A stretch of 64,000 bases of DNA, taken from assembly GCF_000383595.1 (NCBI RefSeq), contig NZ_KB911581.1, positions 3,850,265-3,914,264 of the forward strand. The letters run 5' to 3'. Below the pieces are notes generated by a model. The model searched no databases, was not told where the DNA came from, and saw nothing but the letters and a program-made list of their open reading frames with translations. Origin of the DNA: Streptomyces bottropensis ATCC 25435 (GTDB lineage Bacteria > Actinomycetota > Actinomycetes > Streptomycetales > Streptomycetaceae). Positions 7,428 to 16,029 of the stretch are shown one piece after another. Position 1 is the first letter of the stretch; each line of letters opens with the position of its first letter. The position numbers and the translations under genes are program-made.

Positions 7428-8675
7428 TCAGTCGCCTCTTCGGCCGAGCAGTTCGCAGACCGCGTTCTCCTCGACCGCGCGGAGCCGCTCCAGGAGGCCG
7501 GGGTCGAGTGTCCTGTTCACCTGGGTGGTGAGCGAGAAGGTGAGGGATCTGCGGCCGTCGGGGGTCGCGGCGATCAGCTGGGTGTAGCCGGGGAAGTTCC
7601 CGGTGTGCCCCAGCACCACCCCGCAGCGGGTGTCGTATCGGAAGAGGGCGAGTCCCGCTCTGTTGCGGCCCGGGCCGGCCGGTTCGGACGCCCCCTCGAT
7701 CCAGCGGCGCTGCTCGCGCAGAACGGATCTCGACGTCAGCTCCCCGGCGGCGTAGCCGCGGATGAACCGGGTCAGGTCACGCGGGGTGGAGACGATCCCG
7801 CCCGAGGCCCAGACACCGGACGCGCTCAGCGCTTCACTGACGTCCTCCGGCGGCGCGGGCGGCTCGACGGCGTAGCCGTGCATGTACGGCTCCGGCATCT
7901 CGTAACCCAGCGGCAGGCTGGTGTCGGTCAGGCCGAGCGGCCGGTACACGAGCCGGCTCAGCAGTTCCTCGTACGGCCGGCGGGTCACCGCCTCCGCCAT
8001 CAGTGCGGCGGCGATGTTGTCGGAGTTGGAGTACCGGTACCGGGAGCCGGGGCGGAAGCGCAGCGGTTCGTCCGCGACGAAGTCCAGCAGCCGGCGCGGG
8101 TCGAAGGTGCGGCGCGGGTCCGCGAGCAGCAGTTCCAGGAACTCCGGGTCCTCGCTGTAGTCCGGCAGGCCACTGGTGTGGTTCAGCAACTGCCGCAACG
8201 TGACCGACCGCCAGGCGCGCGGCAGCCGGGGCAGGGTGCGGCCGATGGTGCTGTCGAGGCCGAGCGCGCCCCGCTCCACCAGGCTCAGTGCCACGGCTCC
8301 GCTGAACGCCTTCGCCGTACTGGCGATCCGCGTGTGGTCGGTGGGCTCGATCGCACGGCCGGTCTCCAGGTCGGCGACCCCGGCGCGCAGGACACGTGAC
8401 GTGCGGTCCCGTTGCAGTACGACGATCACACCTGGCGGCCCTCCGGGAGCGCCGACCAGTTCTTCGAGCTGCCGTTGCAGGGTCTGCTCGCTCCCGCCGG
8501 AGCCGTACCCCGGGACGGTGTCGCCGGCGGCGCCCGCCGCGGGGGCCAGGAGCAGGCCACCCAGGCAGGACGCGCCGAGCAGAGCGACGAGGGACAGGCG
8601 CAGACCGCGGCGGGAGCGAGGACCCGTACGGGTGCGCGTACGGCTGTGCGGGCGGCAAGCGGGGGTGAGTGACAT
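7428..8675 (-). CDS. Secreted serine hydrolase, beta-lactamase / D-Ala-D-Ala carboxypeptidase family
   Basis: A 415-residue class C beta-lactamase-type hydrolase acting outside the membrane, likely on peptidoglycan peptides or small esters. The N-terminus is Arg-rich followed by a hydrophobic stretch (residues 27-50) ending AGAAG, a signal peptide. The three penicillin-binding motifs are present: STAK at 119-122 (nucleophile Ser119), YSN at 215-217 and HTG at 357-359. ASGGIVSTPRDLTRF is the typical pre-C-terminal block. Substrate cannot be fixed; an esterase or a true carboxypeptidase are both possible. It is transcribed alone, ahead of the expansin-like gene in the same direction but separated by 132 bp. 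Confidence 0.88.
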   Translation of the reverse strand: MSLTPACRPHSRTRTRTGPRSRRGLRLSLVALLGASCLGGLLLAPAAGAAGDTVPGYGSGGSEQTLQRQLEELVGAPGGPPGVIVVLQRDRTSRVLRAGVADLETGRAIEPTDHTRIASTAKAFSGAVALSLVERGALGLDSTIGRTLPRLPRAWRSVTLRQLLNHTSGLPDYSEDPEFLELLLADPRRTFDPRRLLDFVADEPLRFRPGSRYRYSNSDNIAAALMAEAVTRRPYEELLSRLVYRPLGLTDTSLPLGYEMPEPYMHGYAVEPPAPPEDVSEALSASGVWASGGIVSTPRDLTRFIRGYAAGELTSRSVLREQRRWIEGASEPAGPGRNRAGLALFRYDTRCGVVLGHTGNFPGYTQLIAATPDGRRSLTFSLTTQVNRTLDPGLLERLRAVEENAVCELLGRRGD

Positions 8676-8807
8676 GAGGGTCCCGGGAGGATCGGCGGGC
8701 AGGACACCCTCAGCATCGGCCGGACCACGGTCGCTCGCGCGCGAGCTTGCGCTGTCCGGCCGATCGGCCCCGCGAGCCGTTCGCGGCGCGGGAGAAGGAC
8801 GGCGGCG

Positions 8808-9776
8808 TCAGCGCGCGGTGAACTGCACCCCGGTGGGCTGCACGATGTTCGGCCGTACCGCAGGCCCGTCGACGGTCAGCTGCTCCCCGTAGATGTCGGT
8901 GATCCTGAGCGCGCCACCGCACCCGCCGCCCTGCTCGGAGAGGAAGTAGTTGTAATCGGTGCGGGGCAGTCGGGTCCAGGCCCCGCCGGCGCGGACCTCC
9001 AGGCGGGCCACCGGGTTGCGGTGACCGATCACCTGAATGCCGCACCAGTACTGGCTGGAACCCGTCTTGTACCGGATCGAGATCCGCTCGGACGTGTCCG
9101 GGCTGACCAGACTCCAGGTGATCGGGATCTGGCCCTGGGAGGGGGTGGCCAGCTTGGCGAAGGCCTGTGCGCTGAGGTCGAGTTGGCCGGGCTTGCAGGG
9201 CGCCGGGCATACGTTGGTGATCCGGACGGTGATGGCGGCGCCGCCCGCCGCGCGGACGCGCACGTAAGCCCCGCAGGCCTTGGAGACCTCGTAGTCGGTG
9301 GTGTTCATCGCCGCCGTCATGACGTCGTCACTGGGGTCGTACGAGCAGGCTCCGCTGCCGTCGGAGTCGTAGAAGGTGGCGATCCCCTGGTGTTCGACCC
9401 CGGGACGGATCCGCCCGGCCAGCTGTCCCGAGGCGGATCCGCCCTGCCGGGTGGCGGCGGGTGATGGCGGGGTGGGCTCGGTGGTCGCGGTCGCCGACCG
9501 GGTGGGTCCGGACTTCGAGGGCGACGGGGACGGGGACTTCGAGGGCGTGGCGGAGGGTTTCCGCTTCGGTGCCTCGGAAGAGGGGGCGGTCGCCTCGGAG
9601 GTGGTGGCGACGGGTGCGGCGCCGACCTTCCCGGCGGCCTCGGTGTCGCTTCCGCGGTCGGGGCCGAAGGCGATGACGAGCGACGCGGCGAGTCCGGCGG
9701 CCGCGACAGCGGCGACGGATATGAGGGCGGTGCGCCGCTTGGGCCGGGGGGAGGAGCGATGGGAACGGGCTGCCAC
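8808..9776 (-). CDS. Expansin-like protein with N-terminal anchor
   Basis: A 322-residue protein related to bacterial expansins (EXLX1 type), which loosen cell-wall polymer contacts without hydrolysis. Residues 16-37 form one hydrophobic helix after a basic start (signal peptide or anchor), then comes a Ser/Thr/Pro/Lys linker to about residue 112. The double-psi barrel domain follows with GIATFYDSDGSGACSYD, a YEVSKACGAYVRV segment and QLDLSAQAF, whose Asp matches the conserved functional Asp of the family; the C-terminal cellulose-binding-like sheet ends the protein. The GTG at 9776 has AAGGA 8 nt upstream. The 247-bp region to the divergent SDR gene was examined for a c-di-AMP riboswitch and none was convincing. 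Confidence 0.85.
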   Translation of the reverse strand: MAARSHRSSPRPKRRTALISVAAVAAAGLAASLVIAFGPDRGSDTEAAGKVGAAPVATTSEATAPSSEAPKRKPSATPSKSPSPSPSKSGPTRSATATTEPTPPSPAATRQGGSASGQLAGRIRPGVEHQGIATFYDSDGSGACSYDPSDDVMTAAMNTTDYEVSKACGAYVRVRAAGGAAITVRITNVCPAPCKPGQLDLSAQAFAKLATPSQGQIPITWSLVSPDTSERISIRYKTGSSQYWCGIQVIGHRNPVARLEVRAGGAWTRLPRTDYNYFLSEQGGGCGGALRITDIYGEQLTVDGPAVRPNIVQPTGVQFTAR

Positions 9777-10023
9777 GTTCAGATCCTTCGGTTCCGTGCT
9801 GGTTCGGGGAGAGGGAGCGGGTCCGGAAAAGTGTGATTCGGGGGAAGTGTGATGTCTGTGGGGCTCGTGTGGAGGAGCCTTCCACTCCTGGGTTGCCGCC
9901 GGGGCCGGAATGGTTGCCCTCGATGTGAGCCACCGCGCGGGCGGCGATCGTAGGATGATCGATCGCCGGGTCTTCGGTGGCCGCGCGACCGCGTGGACCA
10001 CGTCCGCTTTCAGGGGGGTTGGG

Positions 10024-10764
10024 ATGTCACGACCGGTCACGGTGGTCACGGGTGGGAGCCGGGGGATCGGCGCCGCGACCTGCCTGCGGCTCGCGGCGGA
10101 CGGGCACGACGTGGTCGTGGGCTACGTGCACGACGGGGCGGCCGCCGAGTGGATCGCGACGGGGGCGCGGGCGAACGGGGCGCGCTGTGTCACGGTCAGG
10201 GCGGACACCGCGGTGGAGGCCGACGTGGACCGCCTGTTCGAGACGGCGGCCGACCGGATCGGACCGGTGACGGGGCTGGTCAACAACGCCGGGGTGACCG
10301 GCCCGTTCGGGAGGCTGGCGGACACCGACACGGAGGTGCTGCGGCGGGTGGTCGAGGTCAACCTCCTCGGCGTGCTGCTGTGTTCGCGGCGGGCGGCCAA
10401 GGTGATGACGGCCGCGGGGGGCGGCGTCATCGTGAACGTGTCCTCGGCGGCGGCCACGCTGGGCAGCCCCGGCGAGTACGTCCACTACGCGGCGACCAAG
10501 GCCGCGGTCGACGCGCTGACGACGGGGCTCGCGAAGGAACTCGGGCCGGACGGCATCCGGGTCAACGCGGTGGCGCCCGGGGTGATCGACACGGAGATCC
10601 ACGCGCGGATGGGGGACCCGGAGCGCGCCGACCGTATCGCCGCGTCCGTACCGCTGCGGCGCCCCGGCCGCGCCGACGAGATCGCCTCGGCCATCGCCTG
10701 GCTCATGTCCCCGGAGGCGTCGTACACCACGGGTGCGGTGCTGCGGGTGTCGGGCGGTCGCTGA
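10024..10764 (+). CDS. SDR-family oxidoreductase (3-oxoacyl-ACP reductase-like)
   Basis: A 246-residue classical short-chain dehydrogenase. TGGSRGIG at residues 9-16 is the NADP(H)-binding loop, NNAG follows near residue 89, and the catalytic Ser-Tyr-Lys set appears as VSSAA ... YVHYAATK. The C-terminal GAVLRVSGGR fits FabG-like enzymes. The ATG at 10024 is preceded by a G-rich ribosome site. It stands alone and divergent from the expansin-like gene; a possible -10 box TAGGAT is at 9951-9956. The physiological substrate is not deducible. Confidence 0.88.
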   Translation: MSRPVTVVTGGSRGIGAATCLRLAADGHDVVVGYVHDGAAAEWIATGARANGARCVTVRADTAVEADVDRLFETAADRIGPVTGLVNNAGVTGPFGRLADTDTEVLRRVVEVNLLGVLLCSRRAAKVMTAAGGGVIVNVSSAAATLGSPGEYVHYAATKAAVDALTTGLAKELGPDGIRVNAVAPGVIDTEIHARMGDPERADRIAASVPLRRPGRADEIASAIAWLMSPEASYTTGAVLRVSGGR

Positions 10765-10857
10765 CGCGGCGCGGGGGTAGGGGTCCGCGGTCCGCCTGCG
10801 GGTCGTGGGGGTAGGCCCGGGTTGTCGGTCGACTGCCGGTCGTGGGTGGTTGCTCGC

Positions 10858-10927
10858 GCAGTTCCCCGCGCCCCTGTCCGGGGTGTGGTCAGGCAGTTCC
10901 CCGCGCCCGTGTCCGGGGTGCGGTCAG
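10858..10927. repeat. Two tandem 35-bp REP-like units
   Basis: Units 10858-10892 and 10893-10927 share GCAGTTCCCCGCGCCC followed by TGTCCGGGGTG and GGTCAG with two differences. The same GCGCAGTTCCCCGCGCCCCT core recurs at 34024-34045 and, in inverted pairs, near 56705-56856. The second unit lies inside the 3' end of the P-loop kinase gene and encodes its last residues. Confidence 0.8.
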
Positions 10928-11536
10928 CCGGCCGGTGTCCCGTTCGTCGCGTAGGCGTTGGAACGCGGTCGGTGTCGGTCTGTCGGACAGGAAGGCCTTG
11001 ATGCGGGCCGCGCATCGCGGCGGATCCGCCCGGCTCGTGTCGCACTCGACGTCGTAGAGGCCGTGCGCGTGGACCTGGGCCAGCTGCCGCGCGGCCAGTC
11101 CCGGGGGCCGGTCGCCCCGCTGCCGTTCGCGGCGTTCCAGTTCGGCGCGGGGACAGTGCACCCCGACGAACACCACGTCCTGCGGCACGAAGAGGTCGAG
11201 GCAGTCCCGCAGGCGCCATTCCGCGCTCAGGACGTGGTCCATGACGACCAGGTTGCCCGCGGCGGCCATGCCGGCGATCGCGCGGTGGTAACCCCGCCAG
11301 GTGTCGTGCAGCACGCCGGCGAGCCGTTCGGGGGGTATCCGCCGTCCGGTCCGCATGGCGTGGAACGCGTCGACCGGGATGTGGAAGGACGGTTCGTCGA
11401 GGATGTGGAGCAGTTCCGCCGCGATGCTCGACTTGCCCGAACTGGACGTGCCGTTCAGGAAGATGATCAGGCCGCCGGTGCCGCCCTCCGGCTCGTCGGC
11501 CTCGGCGGCGGCCGGGGCTCGCCGGGCGGGGTTCAC
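10889..11536 (-). CDS. P-loop kinase of the chloramphenicol phosphotransferase (CPT) family
   Basis: A 215-residue P-loop phosphotransferase. The nucleotide-binding loop NGTSSSGKSS is at residues 28-37; IPVDAFHAMR and NLVVMDHVLS give the family's acidic catalytic segment and second core strand, and ERRERQRGDRPPGLAARQ is the lid region. CPT enzymes phosphorylate small hydroxylated substrates; the fold is shared with zeta-type toxins, so the substrate here is open. The GTG at 11536 overlaps the stop of the upstream 59-residue gene by four bases (GTGA), showing translational coupling. Its last dozen residues (TAPRTRARGTA) are encoded by a REP-like repeat unit and look acquired. Confidence 0.78.
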   Translation of the reverse strand: MNPARRAPAAAEADEPEGGTGGLIIFLNGTSSSGKSSIAAELLHILDEPSFHIPVDAFHAMRTGRRIPPERLAGVLHDTWRGYHRAIAGMAAAGNLVVMDHVLSAEWRLRDCLDLFVPQDVVFVGVHCPRAELERRERQRGDRPPGLAARQLAQVHAHGLYDVECDTSRADPPRCAARIKAFLSDRPTPTAFQRLRDERDTGRLTAPRTRARGTA

Positions 11537-11712
11537 GCGGCTTCGACGACGTCCGCGCGTATCGCCGCGGCCCACTCCGCGACCAACAGCTCGTACTCCG
11601 CCCGCTCCTGGGCCGACAGCGACCCGCCGGCGCGCCGCCACAGCGCTCGGATCCGGTCGTTCAGGTCGTCGGCGGACCGCACGGAACCACGGACAAGGGG
11701 ATCGGGGGACAT
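11533..11712 (-). CDS. Small protein coupled to CPT-family kinase
   Basis: A 59-residue, mostly helical and acidic protein (motifs SADDLNDRIRALWRRAGG and AEYELLVAEWAAA). The ATG at 11712 opens a frame whose TGA overlaps the GTG of the kinase gene (GTGA), so the two are almost certainly one operon. A small partner directly upstream of a P-loop kinase recalls epsilon/zeta-like toxin-antitoxin pairs, but no sequence similarity to a known antitoxin was recognised. It might alternatively be a chaperone-like or regulatory subunit. Confidence 0.6.
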   Translation of the reverse strand: MSPDPLVRGSVRSADDLNDRIRALWRRAGGSLSAQERAEYELLVAEWAAAIRADVVEAA

Positions 11713-11847
11713 GTCGACAAGAGTAGGCGCCCCGACTGACAGTGCGCTACGGGGCGGCTACGGATGCCGTATGTGGTTGGTCACGGAAGGGAGTCGGGGC
11801 GGAACGGTTCGATCATGCCGACGCGGATCAGCCCGCCCCGGCCCGCC

Positions 11848-12723
11848 TCAGCCCGCCGACTCGCCCGCGTGCGGGCTCAGTACGCCCATCGACACCAGGA
11901 CGACGATCACGATGCCGAGCGCGATGCGGTACCAGACGAACGGCATGAAGCTCTTGGTGGAGATGAATTTCATGAACCACGCGATGACCGCGTAACCCAC
12001 GAAGAAGGCGATGACCGTGGCCAAGATCGTCGGTCCCCAGGAGACGTGCCCGCCCTCCATCGCGTCCTTCAGCTCGTAGCCGCCCGAGGCGATCACGGCC
12101 GGGATGGCGAGCAGGAAGGAGTAGCGGGCCGCGGCCTCGCGCTTGTAGCCCATGAGGAGGCCACCGCTGATGGTGGCGCCGGAGCGGGAGACGCCGGGGA
12201 TGAGGGCCATGGCCTGGCAGAGGCCGAAGATCAGGCCGTCCTTGACGCTGAGCTGTTCGAGGCTCTTGCGCTCCTTGGCGGCGCGGTGCTTGCCGCCGGT
12301 CTCGTCGCGCGCGGCCAGACGGTCCGCGACGCCCAGGACGATGCCCATGACGATCAGCATGGTCGCCGTGAGGCGCAGATCGCGGAACGGGCCCTCGATC
12401 TGGTCCTTGAGCGTCACGCCGAGGACGCCGATCGGGATGGAGCCGACGATCACCAGCCAGCCCATCTGGGCGTCGTTGTCGCTGCGCATCTCCTTGTCGA
12501 ACAAGGAGCGGGACCACGCCGAGATGATCTTGGCGATGTCCTTGCGGAAGTAGATCAGCACGGCGGCCTCGGTGCCGATCTGGGTGATCGCGGTGAAGGC
12601 CGCGCCCGGGTCCTCCCAGCCGGAGAAGGCCGCGGTCAGGCGCAGATGCGCGCTGGAGGAGACGGGGAGGAATTCGGTCAGCCCCTGGACGAGTCCGAGG
12701 ATGATGGATTCAAACCAAGACAT
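11848..12723 (-). CDS. uppP: Undecaprenyl-diphosphatase
   Basis: A 291-residue polytopic membrane enzyme that dephosphorylates undecaprenyl diphosphate and recycles the lipid carrier for peptidoglycan synthesis (BacA/UppP family; also confers bacitracin tolerance). Both signature regions are present: QGLTEFLPVSSSAHL at residues 13-27 with catalytic Glu17 and His26, and PGVSRSGAT at 176-184 with Arg180. About seven to eight hydrophobic helices and the usual family length support a complete protein. Monocistronic, transcribed away from the sugar operon. Confidence 0.95.
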   Translation of the reverse strand: MSWFESIILGLVQGLTEFLPVSSSAHLRLTAAFSGWEDPGAAFTAITQIGTEAAVLIYFRKDIAKIISAWSRSLFDKEMRSDNDAQMGWLVIVGSIPIGVLGVTLKDQIEGPFRDLRLTATMLIVMGIVLGVADRLAARDETGGKHRAAKERKSLEQLSVKDGLIFGLCQAMALIPGVSRSGATISGGLLMGYKREAAARYSFLLAIPAVIASGGYELKDAMEGGHVSWGPTILATVIAFFVGYAVIAWFMKFISTKSFMPFVWYRIALGIVIVVLVSMGVLSPHAGESAG

Positions 12724-12939
12724 GAAGTTACGTGGTCCAAGCGCTGATCGTGGAGGGCCGACGGAAGACGTGCCGCGCCGCGGGGCGGGTGATCACAGGT
12801 GCTGGGGGCAGCCTAGCGCCCCGTGAGGACAGGGCTGTCACAGGGGTTTCGCAGGGCCGTCCGGCGGGCGGGCGGAGGGTGTGCGCGGCACGGGTGGAGC
12901 ATCGGCGTCCCGAGGCGTGGAACGGCCGGATCCGTGGTG

Positions 12940-12992
12940 TTGACCAGTCACTATGTCCGCACATACTTTGCTGGCGAGGGAAAGCGCTTGCC
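12940..12992 (+). promoter_or_regulatory. Promoter with LacI-type operator for the sugar operon
   Basis: In the 358-bp gap 12724-13081: -35 TTGACC (12940-12945), 16-bp spacer, -10 CATACT (12962-12967), then GGAAAGCGCTTGCC (12979-12992), a near-palindrome centred on AGCGCT that is the classical operator shape of LacI/GalR repressors. Its place just after the -10 box fits repression. No LacI gene lies in the window. Confidence 0.68.
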
Positions 12993-13081
12993 GTCGTGAG
13001 GGCCGCCGCACCGCCGGAGCCCCCGCCACCAGGCGTTGGCCGACGTCCGATGTCACGTTCGATGGAGTGCTGATCACGTCC

Positions 13082-14299
13082 ATGTCCACACCCAGCAACG
13101 ACCCGAGCCCGGCTGCGGACCACCGGCCGAACCGACCGCCGGCCCCGCTCGCCGGCCGGCGTGTCCGTGCGGCGATCATCGGCATCGGCGCCATCGGCGG
13201 CGGTTCCCACCTGCCCGCGCTCGCTCGGCTCGCCGAGGAGGGCGAGACCGAGGTCGTGGCGGCGGTCGACATCGATGCCGACGCGGTGGCGAAGTTCTGC
13301 GCGGAGCACGGCATCCCGCACGGCTACACCGATCTGGACCGCATGCTGGCGGAGCAGAGCCCCGACCTGGTCAGCGTCTGCACCCCGCCGACCCTGCACC
13401 GGGACCAGACGATCGCCGCGCTGCGGGCCGGCGCCTGGGTGTGGTGCGAGAAGCCGCCGGTGCCGACGCTGGCCGACTTCGACGCCGTCGAGGCGGAGGA
13501 GGGGGCGGACAGCGGGGGGCCGTACGCCTCGATCGTCTTCCAGCACCGCTTCGGCTCCGGTGCGCGGCACGTACGGCAGCTGATCGCCGGGCGGAGCCTC
13601 GGGCGCCCGCTCGTCGCGCACTGCCAGACCACCTGGCACCGGGACACCGCCTACTACGCCGTGCCCTGGCGCGGTCGTTGGGCGACGGAGGGCGGCGGGC
13701 CCGCGATGGGGCACGGCATCCACCAGATGGACCTGCTGCTCGATCTGCTCGGCCCGTGGAGCGAGGTCCGGGCGATGGCAGGCCGGCTGGTCCACGACGT
13801 GGAGACCGAGGACGTCTCCACGGCCCTCGTGCGCTTCGAGAGCGGCGCCCTGGCGACCGTCGTCAACAGCGTCCTCAGCCCCGACGAGGTCAGCCGCATC
13901 CGCATCGACTGCGAGCGCGCCACCGTCGAACTGACCCATCTGTACGGCCACTCCAACGCCGACTGGTCCGTCACCCCCGCCCCGGGCACCCCGGAGGCCG
14001 ACGCGGCGGCCTGGCGGGACTTCGGCGAGGACGTGCCCAGCTCGCACCTGGCGCAGCTGCGTGAACTCGTGGCGAGCATGCGGGCCGGCGAGCGGCCGCG
14101 CAGCAGCGGCGCCGACGGGCGTACGAGCCTGGAGCTGATCGCCGCGCTGTACAAGTCCGCGTTCACCGATGTGACCGTGCGGCGCGGCGAGATCGGGCCC
14201 GGTGATCCGTACTACACCGCCATGCACGGCGGCGCCCCCGGGTGGGCGCCCGGAACCGTCCAGGTGTCCGCCGACGCGACCGAGGAGACCACGGCATGA
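13082..14299 (+). CDS. Gfo/Idh/MocA-family NAD(P)-dependent sugar oxidoreductase
   Basis: A 405-residue oxidoreductase. The Rossmann loop is VRAAIIGIGAIGG (about residues 29-41); ADLVSVCTPPTLH-type strand and the conserved EKPP of the family (in VWCEKPPVP) are present, followed by the C-terminal sheet with GGGPAMGHGIHQMDLLLDLLG, which holds the catalytic His-containing motif. The ATG at 13082 has GGAG 10-13 nt upstream. Its TGA overlaps the ATG of the DUF6807 gene (ATGA). First gene of a three-gene coupled operon for an unidentified sugar or sugar acid, under a LacI-type operator. Confidence 0.88.
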   Translation: MSTPSNDPSPAADHRPNRPPAPLAGRRVRAAIIGIGAIGGGSHLPALARLAEEGETEVVAAVDIDADAVAKFCAEHGIPHGYTDLDRMLAEQSPDLVSVCTPPTLHRDQTIAALRAGAWVWCEKPPVPTLADFDAVEAEEGADSGGPYASIVFQHRFGSGARHVRQLIAGRSLGRPLVAHCQTTWHRDTAYYAVPWRGRWATEGGGPAMGHGIHQMDLLLDLLGPWSEVRAMAGRLVHDVETEDVSTALVRFESGALATVVNSVLSPDEVSRIRIDCERATVELTHLYGHSNADWSVTPAPGTPEADAAAWRDFGEDVPSSHLAQLRELVASMRAGERPRSSGADGRTSLELIAALYKSAFTDVTVRRGEIGPGDPYYTAMHGGAPGWAPGTVQVSADATEETTA

Positions 14300-15231
14300 C
14301 CTTCCACGACGGGCTGCGCGTCGTCCACGCCCACGGGGACCGGATCACGGTCACCGAACCCGCCACCGGTGTGGAGCTGTTGAGCTACGTCTACCGGCCG
14401 GAGGCCGCCTGGGAGGCGCCGAAGCCGTATCTGCACCCGGTCCGGACGCTGGCCGGGGACGTCGTCACCGACTTCCGGCCCAACGACCACCGCTGGCACA
14501 AGGGGCTGCAGCTGACGGCCTCGCACCTGTCGGGCCAGAACCTGTGGGGCGGCAACTCGTACGTGCACGGCGAGGGGTATCTGCCGCTCCCGGAGCGGGT
14601 CGGTTCGATGGCGCACGCCGGCTTCGACGTCGTCGAGTCGGACGGCGAGCGGGTCGTGATCGCCGAGCGGCTGACCTGGCACCCGCACACGGGTGAGCTG
14701 TGGGCCGACGAGGAGCGCCGGATCGAGATCCACGACGTGGACACCGAGTCGGGTTCCTGGGCGCTGACATGGACGAGCGCGATCACCAACCGCCGCGACG
14801 AGCCGCTGCTGTTCGGCAGCCCCACGACCGCCGGGCGCGAGATGGCGGGCTACACGGGGCTGTTCTGGCGCGGCCCGCGTGCCTTCCGGGACGGGCGGAT
14901 CATCGGGCCCGACTCCGCGGGACCCGACCTGATGGGGGAGCAGGCCGCCTGGCTGGCCTACTCGGGCGAGCACGACGGCACCGACGGACACGCCACGCTC
15001 GTCTTCGCGCACGCGCCCGAGAACGACCACACGGGAGCCGGGGGCGCCCACCCGGCGCACTGGTTCGTCCGCAACGAGCCCTTCGCCGCAGTCGCCCCCT
15101 CCTGGGCCTTCTACGACGAGCTGGCGCTGGCTCCCGGTGACACGCTCACCCGTCGCTACCGGGTCGTCGTGGCGGACGGGGCCTGGGAACGGGAGGAGAT
15201 CGCCAAGTACCTGGAGGCGCACCCGTGGTGA
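14296..15231 (+). CDS. DUF6807 (PmoA-like) protein
   Basis: A 311-residue protein of the DUF6807/PmoA-like family, beta-rich proteins that are typically encoded beside Gfo/Idh/MocA oxidoreductases in carbohydrate loci. Recognisable blocks are PYLHPVRTLAGD, DHRWHKGLQL, HVEG-type Y.HGEGYLP, GREMAGYTGLFWRGPR and the final PSWAFYDELALAPGD. The His-rich DHRWHKG segment is likely functional. Coupled by ATGA overlap to the oxidoreductase upstream and overlapping the cupin gene downstream by seven bases. Exact activity is unknown. Confidence 0.82.
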   Translation: MTFHDGLRVVHAHGDRITVTEPATGVELLSYVYRPEAAWEAPKPYLHPVRTLAGDVVTDFRPNDHRWHKGLQLTASHLSGQNLWGGNSYVHGEGYLPLPERVGSMAHAGFDVVESDGERVVIAERLTWHPHTGELWADEERRIEIHDVDTESGSWALTWTSAITNRRDEPLLFGSPTTAGREMAGYTGLFWRGPRAFRDGRIIGPDSAGPDLMGEQAAWLAYSGEHDGTDGHATLVFAHAPENDHTGAGGAHPAHWFVRNEPFAAVAPSWAFYDELALAPGDTLTRRYRVVVADGAWEREEIAKYLEAHPW

Positions 15232-15938
15232 GCGGATACGAGGGACTGCCCGGCGGGGTCGCCGTCTCGCACCTGGCCGTCTACGACTGGCCCGCGGCCG
15301 ACGGGCCCTGCGGCGGAACTCCCCATATGCACCTGACCTGTTCGGAGGCGTACGTCGTCACCGGCGGGCGGGGGGCGGTGCAGACGCTGACGGTCTCCGG
15401 GTACGAGGTGACGCCGCTCGCGCCCGGGACGGTCGCCCGGTTCACGCCCGGCACCATCCACCGGCTGGTCAACGAGGACGATCTGCGGATCACCGTCCTC
15501 ATGCAGAACAGCGGGCTGCCGGAGGCGGGTGACGCCGTCCTCACCCTGCCCCCGGAGTACCTGACCGACCCGGACACGTACGCCGCCGCCACCCGCATCC
15601 CGGTGGAAGCGCCGAAGGAGGAGCAGGAGCGGGCCGCCCGGGTCCGTCGCGACCTCGCCCTGGCGGGCTACCGGGCGCTGCGCGACGCGTCCGGCCCCGA
15701 ACCGCTCGCCGCGTTCCACCGGGCCGCCGCCGCGCTGGTCCGGCCCCGGCTCGCCGAGTGGCGGGCGCGCTGGGAGCGGGGGGCGCGGGCCGCCGCCGCC
15801 GCGACGCGGGAGCAGCTGGACCGGCTGGAGCGGGGGGACGTGTCCCATCTGGCCGATGCCGGGGTGTGGGCCGAGAAGCCCTCCGAGTCCGGGAAGTTCG
15901 GGATGTGCGGGCGCTTGGACGTCTACAAGGGGGATTGA
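15225..15938 (+). CDS. Cupin-domain protein, sugar operon
   Basis: A 237-residue protein. Residues 12-105 are a cupin barrel: HMHLTCSEAYVVTGGRGAV is the metal-binding motif 1 (His, His, Glu) and GTIHRLVNEDDL the second motif with His. The remaining residues form a mostly helical, Arg/Ala-rich tail. GTG at 15225 has GGAGG seven bases upstream; a second GTG at 15228 would give a GTGA overlap and cannot be excluded. Last gene of the operon; a sugar isomerase or sensor role would fit but is inference. Confidence 0.8.
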   Translation: MVSGYEGLPGGVAVSHLAVYDWPAADGPCGGTPHMHLTCSEAYVVTGGRGAVQTLTVSGYEVTPLAPGTVARFTPGTIHRLVNEDDLRITVLMQNSGLPEAGDAVLTLPPEYLTDPDTYAAATRIPVEAPKEEQERAARVRRDLALAGYRALRDASGPEPLAAFHRAAAALVRPRLAEWRARWERGARAAAAATREQLDRLERGDVSHLADAGVWAEKPSESGKFGMCGRLDVYKGD

Positions 15939-15946
15939 GCAGGGGG

Positions 15947-15971
15947 TCCCGGGCGCCTCGGAGCCCGGGGA
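15947..15971 (+). terminator. Hairpin after the sugar operon
   Basis: TCCCGGGC (15947-15954) can pair with GCCCGGGGA (15963-15971) around an 8-base loop, 9 bp after the cupin stop. There is no T tract, as is usual in this genus. Confidence 0.5.
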
Positions 15972-16029
15972 GTGCTGTGGTCGAGCGGCTGCCGGTGGTG
16001 TGCGGTTGCTCGCGCAGCTCACCGCGCTC

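Noticed and set aside
9777..10023. c-di-AMP (ydaO-type) riboswitch upstream of the expansin-like gene
   Set aside because: Expected for some Streptomyces wall genes, but the conserved blocks could not be found on the minus strand.
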